Shown here in pieces: positions 32,301 through 46,304 of a DNA stretch of 64,000 nucleotides (its first letter is position 1; each line of letters begins with the position of its first letter). The stretch comes from Chrysaora quinquecirrha (Eukaryota; Cnidaria; Scyphozoa; Semaeostomeae; Pelagiidae), in assembly GCA_014526335.1 (NCBI GenBank), contig JACTAT010000164.1:310001-374000 (forward strand), read 5' to 3'. The translations under genes and the position numbers were made by a program. The notes under the pieces are model-generated. The model ran no database searches, had not been told where the DNA came from, and was given only the letters and a program-made list of their open reading frames with translations.

Positions 32301-35300
32301 GCCGATTTTTGGCCATTTGGCAAGGCTATAGACTTGCCTTTTTGGCAATTTTTTTATGAAAATTTTTTACCTAAATTCTACCAAATTCGACAGAAAAACC
32401 CCCCTATTAGCCACCTAGAAGCTAATCGGGGGGTATTTGGTAGGATTTACTAAATATTTTTAAAGAAAAAACGGAGTTTTTCAAAGCCCTCATTTTGGCC
32501 GATTTTTGGCCATTTGGCAAGGCTATAGACTTGCCTTTATGGCGATTTTTTTATGAAAATTTTTTTACTTAAATTCTACCCAATGGGACAGAAAAATGCT
32601 CTATTTACCACCTAGAAGCTATTCAGGCAGTATTTTGTAGGACTTACTAAATATTTTAAAAGAAAAAATAGAGTTTTCCAAACCCCCATTTTGGCCGATT
32701 TTTGGCCATTTGGCAAGGCTATAGACTTGCCTTTTTTGGCGATTTTTTTATGAAAATTTTTTACCTAAATTCTACCAAATTCGACAGAAATACCCGCTAT
32801 TTACCACCTAGAAGCTAATCGGGGGGTATTTGGTAGGATTTACTAAATATTTTAAAGAAAAACGGAGTTTTCAAAGCCCTCATTTTGGCCGATTTTTGGC
32901 CATTTGGCAAGGCTATAGACTTGCCTTTTTGACGATTTTTCATGAAAATTTTTTACTTAAATTCAACCGATTCGACAAATAAATGCCTTATTTACCACCT
33001 AGAAGCTATTTAGGGGTATTTGGAAGGATTTACTAAATATTTTAAAAGAAAAAAGAGTTTTCAAACCCCATTTTGGCCGATTTTTGGCCATTTGGCAAGG
33101 CTATAGACTTGCCTTTTTGACAATTTTTTATGAAAATTTTTTACTTAAATTCCAACCGATTCGACAAAAAATGCCTTATTTACCACCTAGAAGCTATTCA
33201 GGGGTATTTGGAAGGATTTACTAAATATTTTAAAAGAAAAATAGAGTTTTCCAGACCCCATTTTGGCCGATTTTTGGCCATTTGGCAAGGCTATAGACTT
33301 GCCTTTTTGGCGATTTTTTATGAAAATTTTTAACCTAAATTCTACCCATTTCGACAGAAAAACCCTTATTTACCACCTGGAAGCTAATCGGGGGTATTTG
33401 GTAGGATTTACCTAATATTTTTAAACAAAACATGGAGTTTTCAAGCCCCTCATTTTGGCCGATTTTTGGCCATTTGGCAAGGCTATAGACTTGCCTTTTT
33501 TGGCGATATTTTTATGAAAGTTTTTTAACCTAAATTCTTCCAAATTCGACAGAAAGACCCCCTATTTACCACCTAGAAGCTAATCAGGGGGTATTTGGTA
33601 GGATTTACTAAATATTTTTAAAGAAAAACGGAGTTTTTCAAAGCCCTCATTTTGGCCGATTTTTGGCCATTTGGCAAGGCTATAGACTTGCCTTTTTTGG
33701 CGATTTTTTTATGAAAATTTTTTTACTTAAATTCTACCCAATTCGACAGAAAAATGCTCTATTTACCACCTAGAAGCTATTCAGGGGTATTTGGTAGGAT
33801 TTACTAAATATTTTAAAAGAAAAATAGAGTTTTCCAAACCCCATTTTGGCCGATTTTTGGCCATTTGGCAAGGCTATAGACTTGCCTTTTTTGGCAATTT
33901 TTTTATGAAAATTTTTTACCTAAATTCTACCAAATTCGACAGAAAAACCCCCTATTTACCACCTAGAAGCTAATCGGGGGGTATTTGGTAGGATTTACTA
34001 AATATTTTAAAGAAAAACGGAGTTTTCAAAGCCCTCATTTTGGCCGATTTTTGGCCAGTTGGCAAGGCTATAGACTTGCCTTTTTGGCGATTTTTTATGA
34101 AAATTTTTTACTTAAATTCTACCCAATTCGACAGAAAATGCTCTATTTACCACCTAGAAGCTATTCAGGCAGTATTTTGTAGGATTTACTAAATATTTTA
34201 AAAGAAAAAATACAGTTTTCCAAACCCCCATTTTGGCCGATTTTTGGCCATTTGGCAAGGCTATAGACTTGCCTTTTTTGGCGATTTTTTTATGAAAATT
34301 TTTTACCTAAATTCTACCAAATTCGACAGAAATACCTGCTATTTACCACCTAGAAGCTAATCGGGGGATATTTGGTAGGATTTACTAAATATTTTTAAAG
34401 AAAAAACGGAGTTTTTCAAAGCCCTCATTTTGGCCGATTTTTGGCCATTTGGCAAGGCTATAGACTTGCCTTTTTTGACGATTTTTTCATGAAAATTTTT
34501 TTACTTAAATTCCAACCGATTCGACAAATAAATGCCTTATTTACCACCTAGAAGCTATTTAGGGGGTATTTGGAAGGATTTACTAAATATTTTAAAAGAA
34601 AAAAGAGAGTTTTCCAAACCCCCATTTTGGCCGATTTTTGGCCATTTGGCAAGGCTATAGACTTGCCTTTTTTGACGATTTTTTCATGAAAATTTTTTTA
34701 CTTAAATTCCAACTGATTCGACAAAAAAATGCCTTATTTACCACCTAGAAGCTATTCAGGGGGTATTTGGAAGGATTTACTAAATATTTTAAAAGAAAAA
34801 ATAGAGTTTTCCAGACCCCATTTTGGCCGATTTTTGGCCATTTGGCAAGGCTATAGACTTGCCTTTTTTGGCGATTTTTTTATGAAAATTTTTAACCTAA
34901 ATTCTACCCATTTCGACAGAAAAACCCTTATTTACCACCTGGAAGCTAATCAGGGGGTATTTGGTAGGATTTACTAATATTTTAAACAAAACATGGAGTT
35001 TTTCAAGCCCCTCATTTTGGCCGATTTTTGGCCATTTGGCAAGGCTATAGACTTGCCTTTTTGGCGATATTTTTATGAAAGTTTTTAACCTAAATTCTTC
35101 CAAATTCGACAGAAAGACCCCTATTTACCACCTAGAAGCTAATCAGGGGTATTTGGTAGGATTTACTAAATATTTTAAAGAAAAACGGAGTTTTCAAAGC
35201 CCTCATTTTGGCCGATTTTTGGCCATTTGGCAAGGCTATAGACTTGCCTTTTTGGCGATTTTTTATGAAAATTTTTTACTTAAATTCTACCCAATTCGAC

Positions 35301-38300
35301 AGAAAAATGCTCTATTTACCACCTAGAAGCTATTCAGGGAGTATTTGGTAGGATTTACTAAATATTTTAAAAGAAAAAATAGAGTTTTCCAAACCCCATT
35401 TTGGCCGATTTTTGGCCATTTGGCAAGGCTATAGACTTGCCTTTTTGGCAATTTTTTTATGAAAATATTTTAAACAAAATTCTACCAAATTCGACAGAAA
35501 AACCCCCTATTTACCACCTAGAAGCTAATCGGGGGGTATTTGGTAGGATTTACTAAATATTTTAAAGAAAAACGGAGTTTTCAAAGCCCTCATTTTGGCC
35601 GATTTTTTGCCAGTTGGCAAGGCTATAGACTTGCCTTTATGGCGATTTTTTTATGAAAATTTTTTTACTTAAATTCCACCCAATTCGACAGAAAAATGCT
35701 CTATTTACCACCTAGAAGCTATTCAGGCAGTATTTTGTAGGATTTACTAAATATTTTAAAAGAAAAAATAGAGTTTTCCAAACCCCCTTTTTGGCCGATT
35801 TTTGGCCATTTGGCAAGGCTATAGACTTGCCTTTTTTGGCGATTTTTTTATGAAAATTTTTTACCTAAATTCTACCAAATTCGACAGAAATACCCGCTAT
35901 TTACCACCTAGAAGCTAATCGGGGGGTATTTGGTAGGATTTACTAAATATTTAAAAAAAAAAACGGAGTTTTTCAAAGCCCTCATTTTGGCCGATTTTAA
36001 GCCATTTGGCAAGGCTATAGACTTGCCTTTTTGACGATTTTTCATGAAAATTTTTTACTTAAATTCCAACCGATTCGACAAAAAATGCCTTATTTACCAC
36101 CTAGAAGCTATTCAGGGTTATTTGGAAGGATTTACTAAATATTTTAAAAGAAAAAATAGAGTTTTATAAACCCCCATTTTGGCCGATTTTTGGCCATTTG
36201 GCAAGGCTATAGACTTGCCTTTTTTGGCGATTTTTTATGAAATTTTTTTACCTAAATTCTACCAAATTCGACAGAACTACCCGCTATTTACCACCTAGAA
36301 GCTAATCGGGGGGTATTTTGTAGGATTTACTAAATATTTTTAAAGAAAAAACAGAGTTTTTCAAAGCCCTCATTTTGGCCGATTTTTGGCCATTTGGCAA
36401 GGCTATAGACTTGCCTTTTTTGACGATTTTTTCATGAATATTTTTTTCTTAAATTCCAACCGATTCGACAAAAAAATGCCTTATTTACCACCTAGAAGCT
36501 ATTCAGGGGGTATTTGGAAGGATTTACTAAATATTTTAAAAGAAAAAATAGAGTTTTCCAAACCCTCATTTTGGCCGATTTTTGGCCATTTGGCAAGGCT
36601 ATAGACTTGCCTTTTTTGGCGATTTTTTTATGAAAATTTTTTAACCTAAATTCTACCCATTTCGACAGAAAAACCCCTTATTTACCACCTGGAAGCTAAT
36701 CGGGGGGTATTTGGTAGGATTTACTTAATATTTTTAAACAAAACATGGAGTTTTTCAAGCCCCTCATTTTGGCCGATTTTTGGCCATTTGGCAGGGCTAT
36801 AGACTTGCCTTTTTTGACGATTTTTTCATGAAAATTTTTTTACTTAAATTCCAACCGATTCGACAAATAAATGCCTTATTTACCACCTAGAAGCTATTTA
36901 GGGGGTATTTGGAAGGATTTACTAAATATTTTAAAAGAAAAATAGAGTTTTCAAACCCCATTTTGGCCGATTTTTGGCCATTTGGCAAGGCTATAGACTT
37001 GCCTTTTTGGCAATTTTTTTATGAAAATATTTTAAACAAAATTCTACCAAATTCGACAGAAAAACCCCCTATTTACCACCTAGAAGCTAATCGGGGGGTA
37101 TTTGGTAGGATTTACTAAATATTTTTAAAGAAAAAACGGAGTTTTTCAAAGCCCTCATTTTGGCCGATTTTTGGCCATTTGGCAAGGCTATAGACTTGCC
37201 TTTATGGCGATTTTTTTATGAAAATTTTTTTACTTAAATTCTACCCAATTCGACAGAAAAATGCTCTATTTACCACCTAGAAGCTAGTCAGGCAGTATTT
37301 TGCAGGATTTACTAAATATTTTAAAAGAAAAAATAGAGTTTTCGAAACCCCCATTTTGGCCGATTTTTGGCCATTTGGCAAGGCTATAGACTTGCCTTTT
37401 TTGGCAATTTTTTATATGAAAATTTTTTACCTAAATTCTACCAAATTCGACAGAAATACCCGCTATTTACCACCTAGAAGCTAATCGGGGGGTATTTGGT
37501 AGGATTTACTAAATATTTTTAAAGAAAAAACGGAGTTTTTCAAAGCCCTCATTTTGGCCGATTTTTGGCCATTTGGCAAGGCTATAGACTTGCCTTTATG
37601 GCGATTTTTTTATGAAAATTTTTTTACTTAAATTCTACCCAATTCGACAGAAAAATGCTCTATTTACCACCTAGAAGCTATTCAGGCAGTATTTTGTAGG
37701 ATTTACTAAATATTTTAAATGAAAAAATAGAGTTTTCCAAACCCCCTTTTTGGCCTATTTTTGGCCATTTGGCAAGGCTATAGACTTGCCTTTTTTGGCG
37801 ATTTTTTTATGAAAATTTTTTACCTAAATTCTACCAAATTCGACAGAAATACCCGCTATTTACCACCTAGAAGCTAATCGGGGGGTATTTGGTAGGATTT
37901 ACTAAATATTTAAAAAAAAAACGGAGTTTTTCAAAGCCCTCATTTTGGCCGATTTTAAGCCATTTGGCAAGGCTATAGACTTGCCTTTTTTGACGATTTT
38001 TTCATGAAAATTTTTTTACTTAAATTCCAACCGATTCGACAAAAAAATGCCTTATTTACCACCTAGAAGCTATTCAGGGGTTATTTGGAAGGATTTACTA
38101 AATATTTTAAAAGAAAAAATAGAGTTTTTTAACCCCATTTTGGCCGATTTTTGGCCATTTGGCAAGGCTATAGACTTGCCTTTTTTGGCGATTTTTTATG
38201 AAAATTTTTTACCTAAATTCTACCAAATTCGACAGAACTACCCGCTATTTACCACCTAGAAGCTAATCGGGGGGTATTTTGTAGGATTTACTAAATATTT

Positions 38301-41300
38301 TAAAGAAAAACAGAGTTTTCAAAGCCCTCATTTTGGCCGATTTTTGGCCATTTGGCAAGGCTATAGACTTGCCTTTTTTGACGATTTTTTTATGAAAATT
38401 TTTTTCTTAAATTCCAACCGATTCGACAGAAAAATGCTCTATTTACCACCTAGAAGCTATTCAGGCAGTATCTTGTAGGATTTACTAAATATTTTAAAAG
38501 AAAAAATAGAGTTTTCCAAACCCTCATTTTGGCCGATTTTTGGCCATTTGGCAAGGCTATAGACTTGCCTTTTTTGGCGATATTTTTATGAAAATTTTTA
38601 ACCTAAATTCTACCCATTTCGACAGAAAAACCCCTTATTTACCACCTGCAAGCTAATCGGGGGGTATTTGGTATGATTTACTTAATATTTTTAAACAAAA
38701 CATGGAGTTTTTCAAGCCCCTCATTTTGGCCGATTTTTGGCCATTTGGCAAGGCTATAGACTTGCCTTTTTTGACGATTTTTTCATGAAAATTTTTTTAC
38801 TTAAATTCCAACCGATTCGACAAATAAATGCCTTATTTACCACCTAGAAGCTAATTAGGGGGTATTTGGAAGGATTTACTAAATATTTTAAAAGAAAATA
38901 GAGAGTTTTCCAAACCCCCATTTTGGCCGATTTTTGGCCATTTGGCAAGGCTATAGACTTGCCTTTTTTGGCGATTTTTTATGAAAATTTTTTAACCTAA
39001 ATTCTACCCATTTCGACAGAAAAACCCCTTATTTACCACCTGGAAGCTAATCGGGGGGTATTTGGTAGGATTTACTTAATATTTTTAAACAAAACATGGA
39101 GTTTTTCAAGCCCCTCATTTTGGCCCATTTTTGGCCATTTGGCAAGGCTTTAGACTTGCCTTTTTTGGCGATATTTTTATGAAACTTTTTTAACCTAAAT
39201 TCTACCAAATTCGACAGAAAGACCCTCTATTTACCACCTAGAAGTTAATCGGGGGGTATTTGGTAGGATTTACTAAATATTTTTAAAGAAAACGGAGTTT
39301 TCAAAGTCCTGATTTTGACCGATTTTTGGCCACTTGGCAAGGCATAGATTTGCCTTTTTTGGCGATTTTTTTATGAAAATTTTTTAACCTAAATTCTACC
39401 CATTTCGACAGAAAAATGCCATACTTACCACCTAAAATCTATTCAGGGGTATTTGGTAAGATTTACTAAATATTTTAAAAGAAAAAATAGAGTTTTCCAA
39501 ACCCCATTTTGGCCGATTTTTGGCAATTGGGCAAGGCTATACACTTAGCTTTTTAGCGATTTTTTATGAAAATTTTTACCTAAATTCTACCCAATTCGAC
39601 GGAAAAACCCCTATTTACCAACTAGAAGCTAATCGGGGGTATTTGGTAGGATTTACTAAATATTTTAAGGAAAAAACGGAGTTTTCAAACCCCTAATTTT
39701 GGCTGATTTTTGGCCATTTGGCAAGGCTATAGACTTGCCTTTTTGGCGATTTTTTATGAAAATTTTGTAACCTAAATTCTACCAAATTCGACAGAAAACC
39801 CCTATTTACCACCTAGAAGCTAATCGGGGGTATTTGGTAGGATTTACTAAATATTTTAAAAGAAAAACGGAGTTTTCAAAGCCCTCATTTTGGCCGATTT
39901 TTGGCCATTTGGCAAGGCTATAGACTTGCCTTTTTGGCGATTTTTTATCAAAATTTTTTACTTAAATTCTACCCAATTCGACAGAAAATGCTCTATTTAC
40001 CACCTAGAAGCTATTCAGGCAGTATTTTGTAGGATTTACTAAATATTTTAAAAGAAAAATACAGTTTTCCAAACCCCATTTTGGCCGATTTTTGGCCATT
40101 TGGCAAGGCTATAGACTTGCCTTTTTGGCAATTTTTTTATGAAAATTTTTTACCTAAATTCTACCAAATTCGACAGAAATACCCGCTATTTACCACCTAG
40201 AAGCTAATCGGGGGGTATTTGGTAGGATTTACTAAATATTTTTAAAGAAAAAACGGAGTTTTTCAAAGCCCTCATTTTGGCCGATTTTTGGCCATTTGGC
40301 AAGGCTATAGACTTGCCTTTTTTGAAGATTTTTTCATGAAAATTTTTTTACTTAAATTCCAACCGATTCGACAAATAAATGCCTTATTTACCACCTAGAA
40401 GCTATTTAGGGGGTATTTGGAAGGATTTACTAAATATTTTAAAAGAAAAAATAGAGTTTTCCAAACCCCCATTTTGGCCGATTTTGCGCCATTTGGCAAG
40501 ACTATAGACTTGCCTTTTTTGGCGATTTTTTTATGAAAATTTTTTAACCTAAATTCTACCCATTTCGACAGAAAAACCCCTTATTTACCACCTGGAAGCT
40601 AATCGGGGGGTATGTGGTAGGATTTACTTAATATTTTAAACAAAACATGGAGTTTTCAAGCCCCTCATTTTGGCCGATTTTTGGCCATTTGGCAAGGCTA
40701 TAGACTTGCCTTTTTGGCGATTTTTTATGAAAATTTTTAACCTAAATTCTACCAAATTCGACAGAAAGACCCCTATTTACCACCTAGAAGCTAATTGGGG
40801 GTATTTGGTAGGATTTACTAAATATTTTAAAGAAAAAAATAGAGTTTTCAAAGCCCTCATTTTGACCGATTTTTGGCCATTTGGCAAGGCTATAGATTTG
40901 CCTTTTTCGCGATTTTTTATGAAATTTTTTACTTAAATTCTACCCAATTCGACAGAAAGACCCCGATTTACCACCTAGAAGCTAATCGGGGGGCATTTGG
41001 TAGGATTTACTAAATATTTTTAAAGAAAAACGGAGTTTTTCAAAGCCCTCATTTTGACCGATTTTTGGCCTCTTGGCAAGGCATAGATTTGCCTTTTTGG
41101 CGATTTTTTATGAAAATTTTTAACCTAAATTCTACCCATTTCGACAGAAAATGCCATATTTACCACCTAGAAGCTATTCAGGGGGTATTTGGTAAGATTT
41201 ACTAAATATTTTAAAGGAAAAAATCGAGTTTTCCAAACCCCCATTTTGGCCGATTTTTGGCAATTTGGCAAGGCTATAGACCTACCTTTTTGGCGATTTT

Positions 41301-44300
41301 TTTATGAAAATTTTTTTACTTAAATTCTACCCAATTCGACAGAAAAATGCTCTATTTACCACCTAGAAGCTATTCAGGGAGTATTTGGTAGGATTTACTA
41401 AATATTTTAAAAGAAAAAATAGAGTTTTCCAAACCCCCATTTTGGCCGATTTTTGGCCATTTGGCAAGGCTATAGACTTGCCTTTTTTGGCGATTTTTTT
41501 AATGAAAATTTTTTTACCTATATTCTACCAAATTCGAAAGAAACACCCCCTATTTACCACCTAGAAGCTAATCGGGGGTATTAGGTAGGATTTACTAAAT
41601 ATTTTTAAGGAAACAAGGACGTTTTCAAAACCCCTAAATTTGGCTGATTTTTGGCCATTTGGTAAGGCTATAGACTTGCCTTTTTGGCGATTTTTTATGA
41701 AAATTTTGTAACCTAAATTCTACCCAATTCGATAGAAAAACACCCTATTTACCATCTAGAAGCTAGTCAGGGGTATTTGGTAGGATTTACTAAATATTTT
41801 AAAAGAAAAATAGAGTTTTCAAACCCCATTTTGGCCGATTTTTGGCCATTTGGCAAGGCTATAGACTTGCCTTTTTGGCAATTTTTTATGAAAATTTTTA
41901 CCTAAATTCTACCAAATTCGACAGAAAACCCCTATTTACCACCTAGAAGCTAATCGGGGGGAATTTGGTAGGATTTACTAAATATTTTTAAAGAAAAAAC
42001 GGAGTTTTTCAAAGCCCTCATTTTGGCCGATTTTTGGCCATTTGGCAAGGCTATAGACTTGCCTTTATGGCGATTTTTTTATGAAAATTTTTTTACTTAA
42101 ATTCTAGCCAATTCGACAGAAAAATGCTCTATTTACCACCTAGAAGCTATTCAGGCAGTATTTTGTAGGATTTACTAAATATTTTAAAAGAAAAAATGGA
42201 GTTTTTCAAAGCCCTCATTTTGGCCGATTTTTGGCCATTTGGCAAGGCTATAGACTTGCCTTTTTTTGGCGATTTTTTTATGAAAATTTTTTTACTTAAA
42301 TTCTACCCAATTCGACAGAAAAACCCCTATTTACCACCTAGAAGCTAGTCAGGTGGTATTTGGTAGGATTTACTAAATATTTTAAAAGAAAAATAGAGTT
42401 TTCAAACCCCATTTTGGCCGATTTTTGGCCATTTGGCAAGGCTATAGACTTACCTTTTTGGCGATTTTTTATGAAAATTTTTTACTTAAATTCTACCCAA
42501 TTCGACAGAAAAATGCTCTATTTACCACCTAGAAGCTATTCAGGGGTATTTGGTAGGATTTACTAAATATTTTAAAAGAAAAATAGAGTTTTCAAACCCC
42601 ATTTTGGCCGATTTTTGGCCATTTGGCAAGGCTATAGACTTGCCTTTTTTGGCAATTTTTTATGAAAATTTTTTACCTAAATTCTACCCAATTCGACAGA
42701 AAAACCCCTATTTACCACCTAGAAGCTCATCAGGGGTATTTGGTTGGATTTACTAAATATTTTAAAGAAAAACGGAGTTTTTCAAACCCCTAATTTTGGC
42801 TGATTTTTGGCCATTTGGCAAGGCTATAGACTTGCCTTTTTTGGCAATTTTTTTATGAAAATTTTGTAACCTAAATTCTACCCAATTCGATAGAAAAACA
42901 CCCTAATTACCATCTAGAAGCTAGTCAGGGGGTATTTGGTAGGATTTACTAAATATTTTAAAAGAAAAAATAGAGTTTTCCAAACCCCCATTTTGGCCGA
43001 TTTTTGGCCATTTGGCAAGGCTATAGACTTACCTTTTTTGGCGATTTTTTTATGAAATTTTTTTTACTTAAATTCTACCCAATTCGACAGAAAAATGCAC
43101 TATTTACCACCTAGAAGCTATTCAGGGAGTATTTGGTAGGATTTACTAAATATTTTAAAAGAAAAAATAGAGTTTTCCAAACCCCCATTTTGGCCGATTT
43201 TTGGCCATTTGGCAAGGCTATAGACTTGCCTTTTTTGGCAATTTTTTTATGAAAATTTTTTACCTAAATTCTACCCAATTCGACAGAAAAACCCCCTATT
43301 TACCACCTAGAAGCTAATCGGGGGGTATTTGGTAGGATTTACTAAATATTTTTAAAGAAAAAACGGAGTTTTTCAAACCCCTAATTTTGGCTGATTTTTG
43401 GCCATTTGGCAAGGCTATAGACTTGCCTTTTTTGGCGATTTTTTTATGAAAATTTTGTAACCTAAATTCTACTTAATTCAATAGAAAAACACCCTATTTA
43501 CCATCTAGAAGCTAGTCAGGGGGTATTTGGTAGGATTTACTAAATATTTTAAAAGAAAAATAGAGTTTTCCAAACCCCCATTTTGGCCGATTTTTGGCCA
43601 TTTGGCAAGGCTATAGACTTGAATTTTTTGGCAATTTTTTTATGAAAATTTTTTAGCTAAATTCTACCAAATTCGACAGAGAAACCCCCTATTTACCACC
43701 TAGAAGCTAATCGGGGGGTATTTGGTAGGATTTACTTAATATTTTTAAACAAAACATGGAGTTTTTCAAGCCCCTCATTTTGGCCGATTGTTGGCCATTT
43801 GGCAAGGCTATAGACTTGCCTTTTTTGGCGATATTTTTATGAAAACTTTTTAACCTAAATTCTACCAAATTCGACAGAAAGACCCCCTATTTACCACCTA
43901 GAAGCTAATCGGGGGGTATTTGGTAGGATTTACTAAATATTTTAAAAGAAAAAATAGAGTTTTCCAAACCCCCCTTTTGGCCGATTTTTGGCCATTTGGC
44001 AAGGCTATAGACTTACCTTTTTTGGCGATTTTTTTATGAAAATTTTTTTACTTAAATTCTACCCAATTCGACAGAAAAATGCTCTATTTACCACCTAGAA
44101 GCTATTCAGGGAGTATTTGGTAGGATTTACTAAATATTTTAAAAGAAAAATAGAGTTTTCAAACCCCATTTTGGCCGATTTTTGGCCATTTGGCAAGGCT
44201 ATAGACTTGCCTATTTTGGCAATTTTTTTATGAAAATTTTTTACCTAAATTCTACCCAATTCGACAGAAAAACCCCCTATTTACCACCTAGAAGCTCATC

Positions 44301-45864
44301 GGGGGGTATTTGGTAGGATTTACTAAATATTTTTAAAGAAAAAACGGAGTTTTTCAAACCCCTAATTTTGGCTGATTTTTGGCCATTTGGCAAGGCTATA
44401 GACTTGCCTTTTTTGGCAATTTTTTTATGAAAATTTTGTAACCTAAATTCTACCCAATTCGATAGAAAAACACCCTAATTACCATCTAGAAGCTAGTCAG
44501 GGGGTATTTGGTAGGATTTACTAAATATTTTAAAAGAAAAAATAGAGTTTTCAAACCCCATTTTGGCCGATTTTTGGCCATTTGGCAAGGCTATAGACTT
44601 ACCTTTTTGGCGATTTTTTTATGAAATTTTTTTTACTTAAATTCTACCCAATTCGACAGAAAAATGCACTATTTACCACCTAGAAGCTATTCAGGGAGTA
44701 TTTGGTAGGATTTACTAAATATTTTAAAAGAAAAATAGAGTTTTCAAACCCCATTTTGGCCGATTTTTGGCCATTTGGCAAGGCTATAGACTTGCCTTTT
44801 TGGCAATTTTTTATGAAAATTTTTACCTAAATTCTACCCAATTCGACAGAAAAACCCCTATTTACCACCTAGAAGCTAATCGGGGGTATTTGGTAGGATT
44901 TACTAAATATTTTAAAGAAAAACGGAGTTTTTCAAACCCCTAATTTTGGCTGATTTTTGGCCATTTGGCACTATAGACTTGCCTTTTTGGCGATTTTTTA
45001 TGAAAATTTTGTAACCTAAATTCTACTTAATTCGATAGAAAACACCCTATTTACCATCTAGAAGCTAGTCAGGGGTATTTGGTAGGATTTACTAAATATT
45101 TTAAAAGAAAAATAGAGTTTTCAAACCCCATTTTGGCCGATTTTTGGCCATTTGGCAAGGCTATAGACTTGAATTTTTGGCAATTTTTTATGAAAATTTT
45201 TAGCTAAATTCTACCAAATTCGACAGAGAAACCCCTATTTACCACCTAGAAGCTAATCGGGGGTATTTGGTAGGATTTACTAATATTTTAAACAAAACAT
45301 GGAGTTTTTCAAGCCCTCATTTTGGCCGATTGTTGGCCATTTGGCAAGGCTATAGACTTGCCTTTTTTGGCGATATTTTTATGAAAACTTTTTAACCTAA
45401 ATTCTACCAAATTCGACAGAAAGACCCCCTATTTACCACCTAGAAGCTAATCGGGGGGTATTTGGTAGGATTTACTAAATATTTTTAAAGAAAAACGGAG
45501 CTTTTCAAAGCCCTCATTTTGACCGATTTTTGGCCACTTGGCAAGGCATAGATTTGCCTTTTTTGGCGATTTTTTTATGAAATTTTTTTTACTTAAATTC
45601 TACCCAATTCGACAGAAAAATGCCATATTTACCACCTAGAAGCTATTCAGGGGGTATTTGGTAAGATTTACTAAATATTTTAAAGGAAAAAATAGAGTTT
45701 TCCAAACCCCCATTTTGGCCGATTTTTGGCAATTTGGCAAGGCTATACACTTACTTTTTTTGGCGATTTTTTTATGAAAATTTTTTACCTAAATTCTACC
45801 CAATTCGACGGAAAAACCCCTTATTTACCAACTAGAAGCTAATCGGGGGGTATTTGGTAGGATT
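29361..45864 (+). repeat. Main satellite array, left part (about 196-bp monomer)
   Basis: Direct tandem monomers: successive GGCCATTTGGC words fall at 29393, 29591, 29788 and 29983. Each monomer contains TGGCCGATTTTTGGCCA, the near-palindrome GGCAAGGCTATAGACTTGCC, a TTATGAAAA block, TTCGACAG, TATTTACCACCTAGAAGCTA and GGATTTACTAAATATTTT. Recurrent classes include one with ATGCTCTATTT and CAGGCAGTATTTTG, one with CAACCGATTCGACAAA, one with AAATACCCGCTATTT, and one with CCCATTTCGAC and AAACAAAACATGG. Open frames of 60-90 codons arise from the repeat and are not genes. Confidence 0.97.
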
Positions 45865-46304
45865 TCTATATATATAAAACAGAACTGTATGTATGTATGT
45901 ATGTATGTATGTATGTATGTATATATGTTCGCTTATAACTCAAGAGCCACTCCACGGACCGCAAAACAAAAGGTATCTTTGTAATCGGCATGTTTCGTAG
46001 AGTGTCCTCGGGGAAAAAATTTTTCAAAAGCTTTATGAATTAAAAATGTTAAATAATAGGTAAATAGGTAGTAGAATGGAAATAAAAGCGACGGGATTCC
46101 GATTTCTTGAAGCCATGTTGACGTCAAATTAATCAACATGATGCTTATTAGTTGTACGATTCGGCTAAACAAAAGTCGATTGATACAAGAAACGATTAAT
46201 ACGTCAAATCAAACATGTGAATGAATTGTATCTCAGAAAAGTCTCCACTTTATCAAAGGAAAGTTGAAGAAATTCAACCCGGCATCGACGGGTACCAGGG
46301 CTAG
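45865..46304 (+). mobile_element. Non-autonomous Helitron/Helentron-type element
   Basis: It starts TCTATATATATAAAACAG and ends with the hairpin CCCG-GCATCGA-CGGG (46278-46292), an 8-base spacer and CTAG. The 3' hairpin followed by CTRR and a 5' TC are Helitron termini. Joining the flanks (GTAGGATT + TACAAAATATTTTT) recreates a normal satellite monomer with no target duplication, giving a T|T insertion site as described for Helentron-type elements. It contains a (GTAT)n tract at about 45888-45925 and no protein-coding capacity. Confidence 0.85.
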
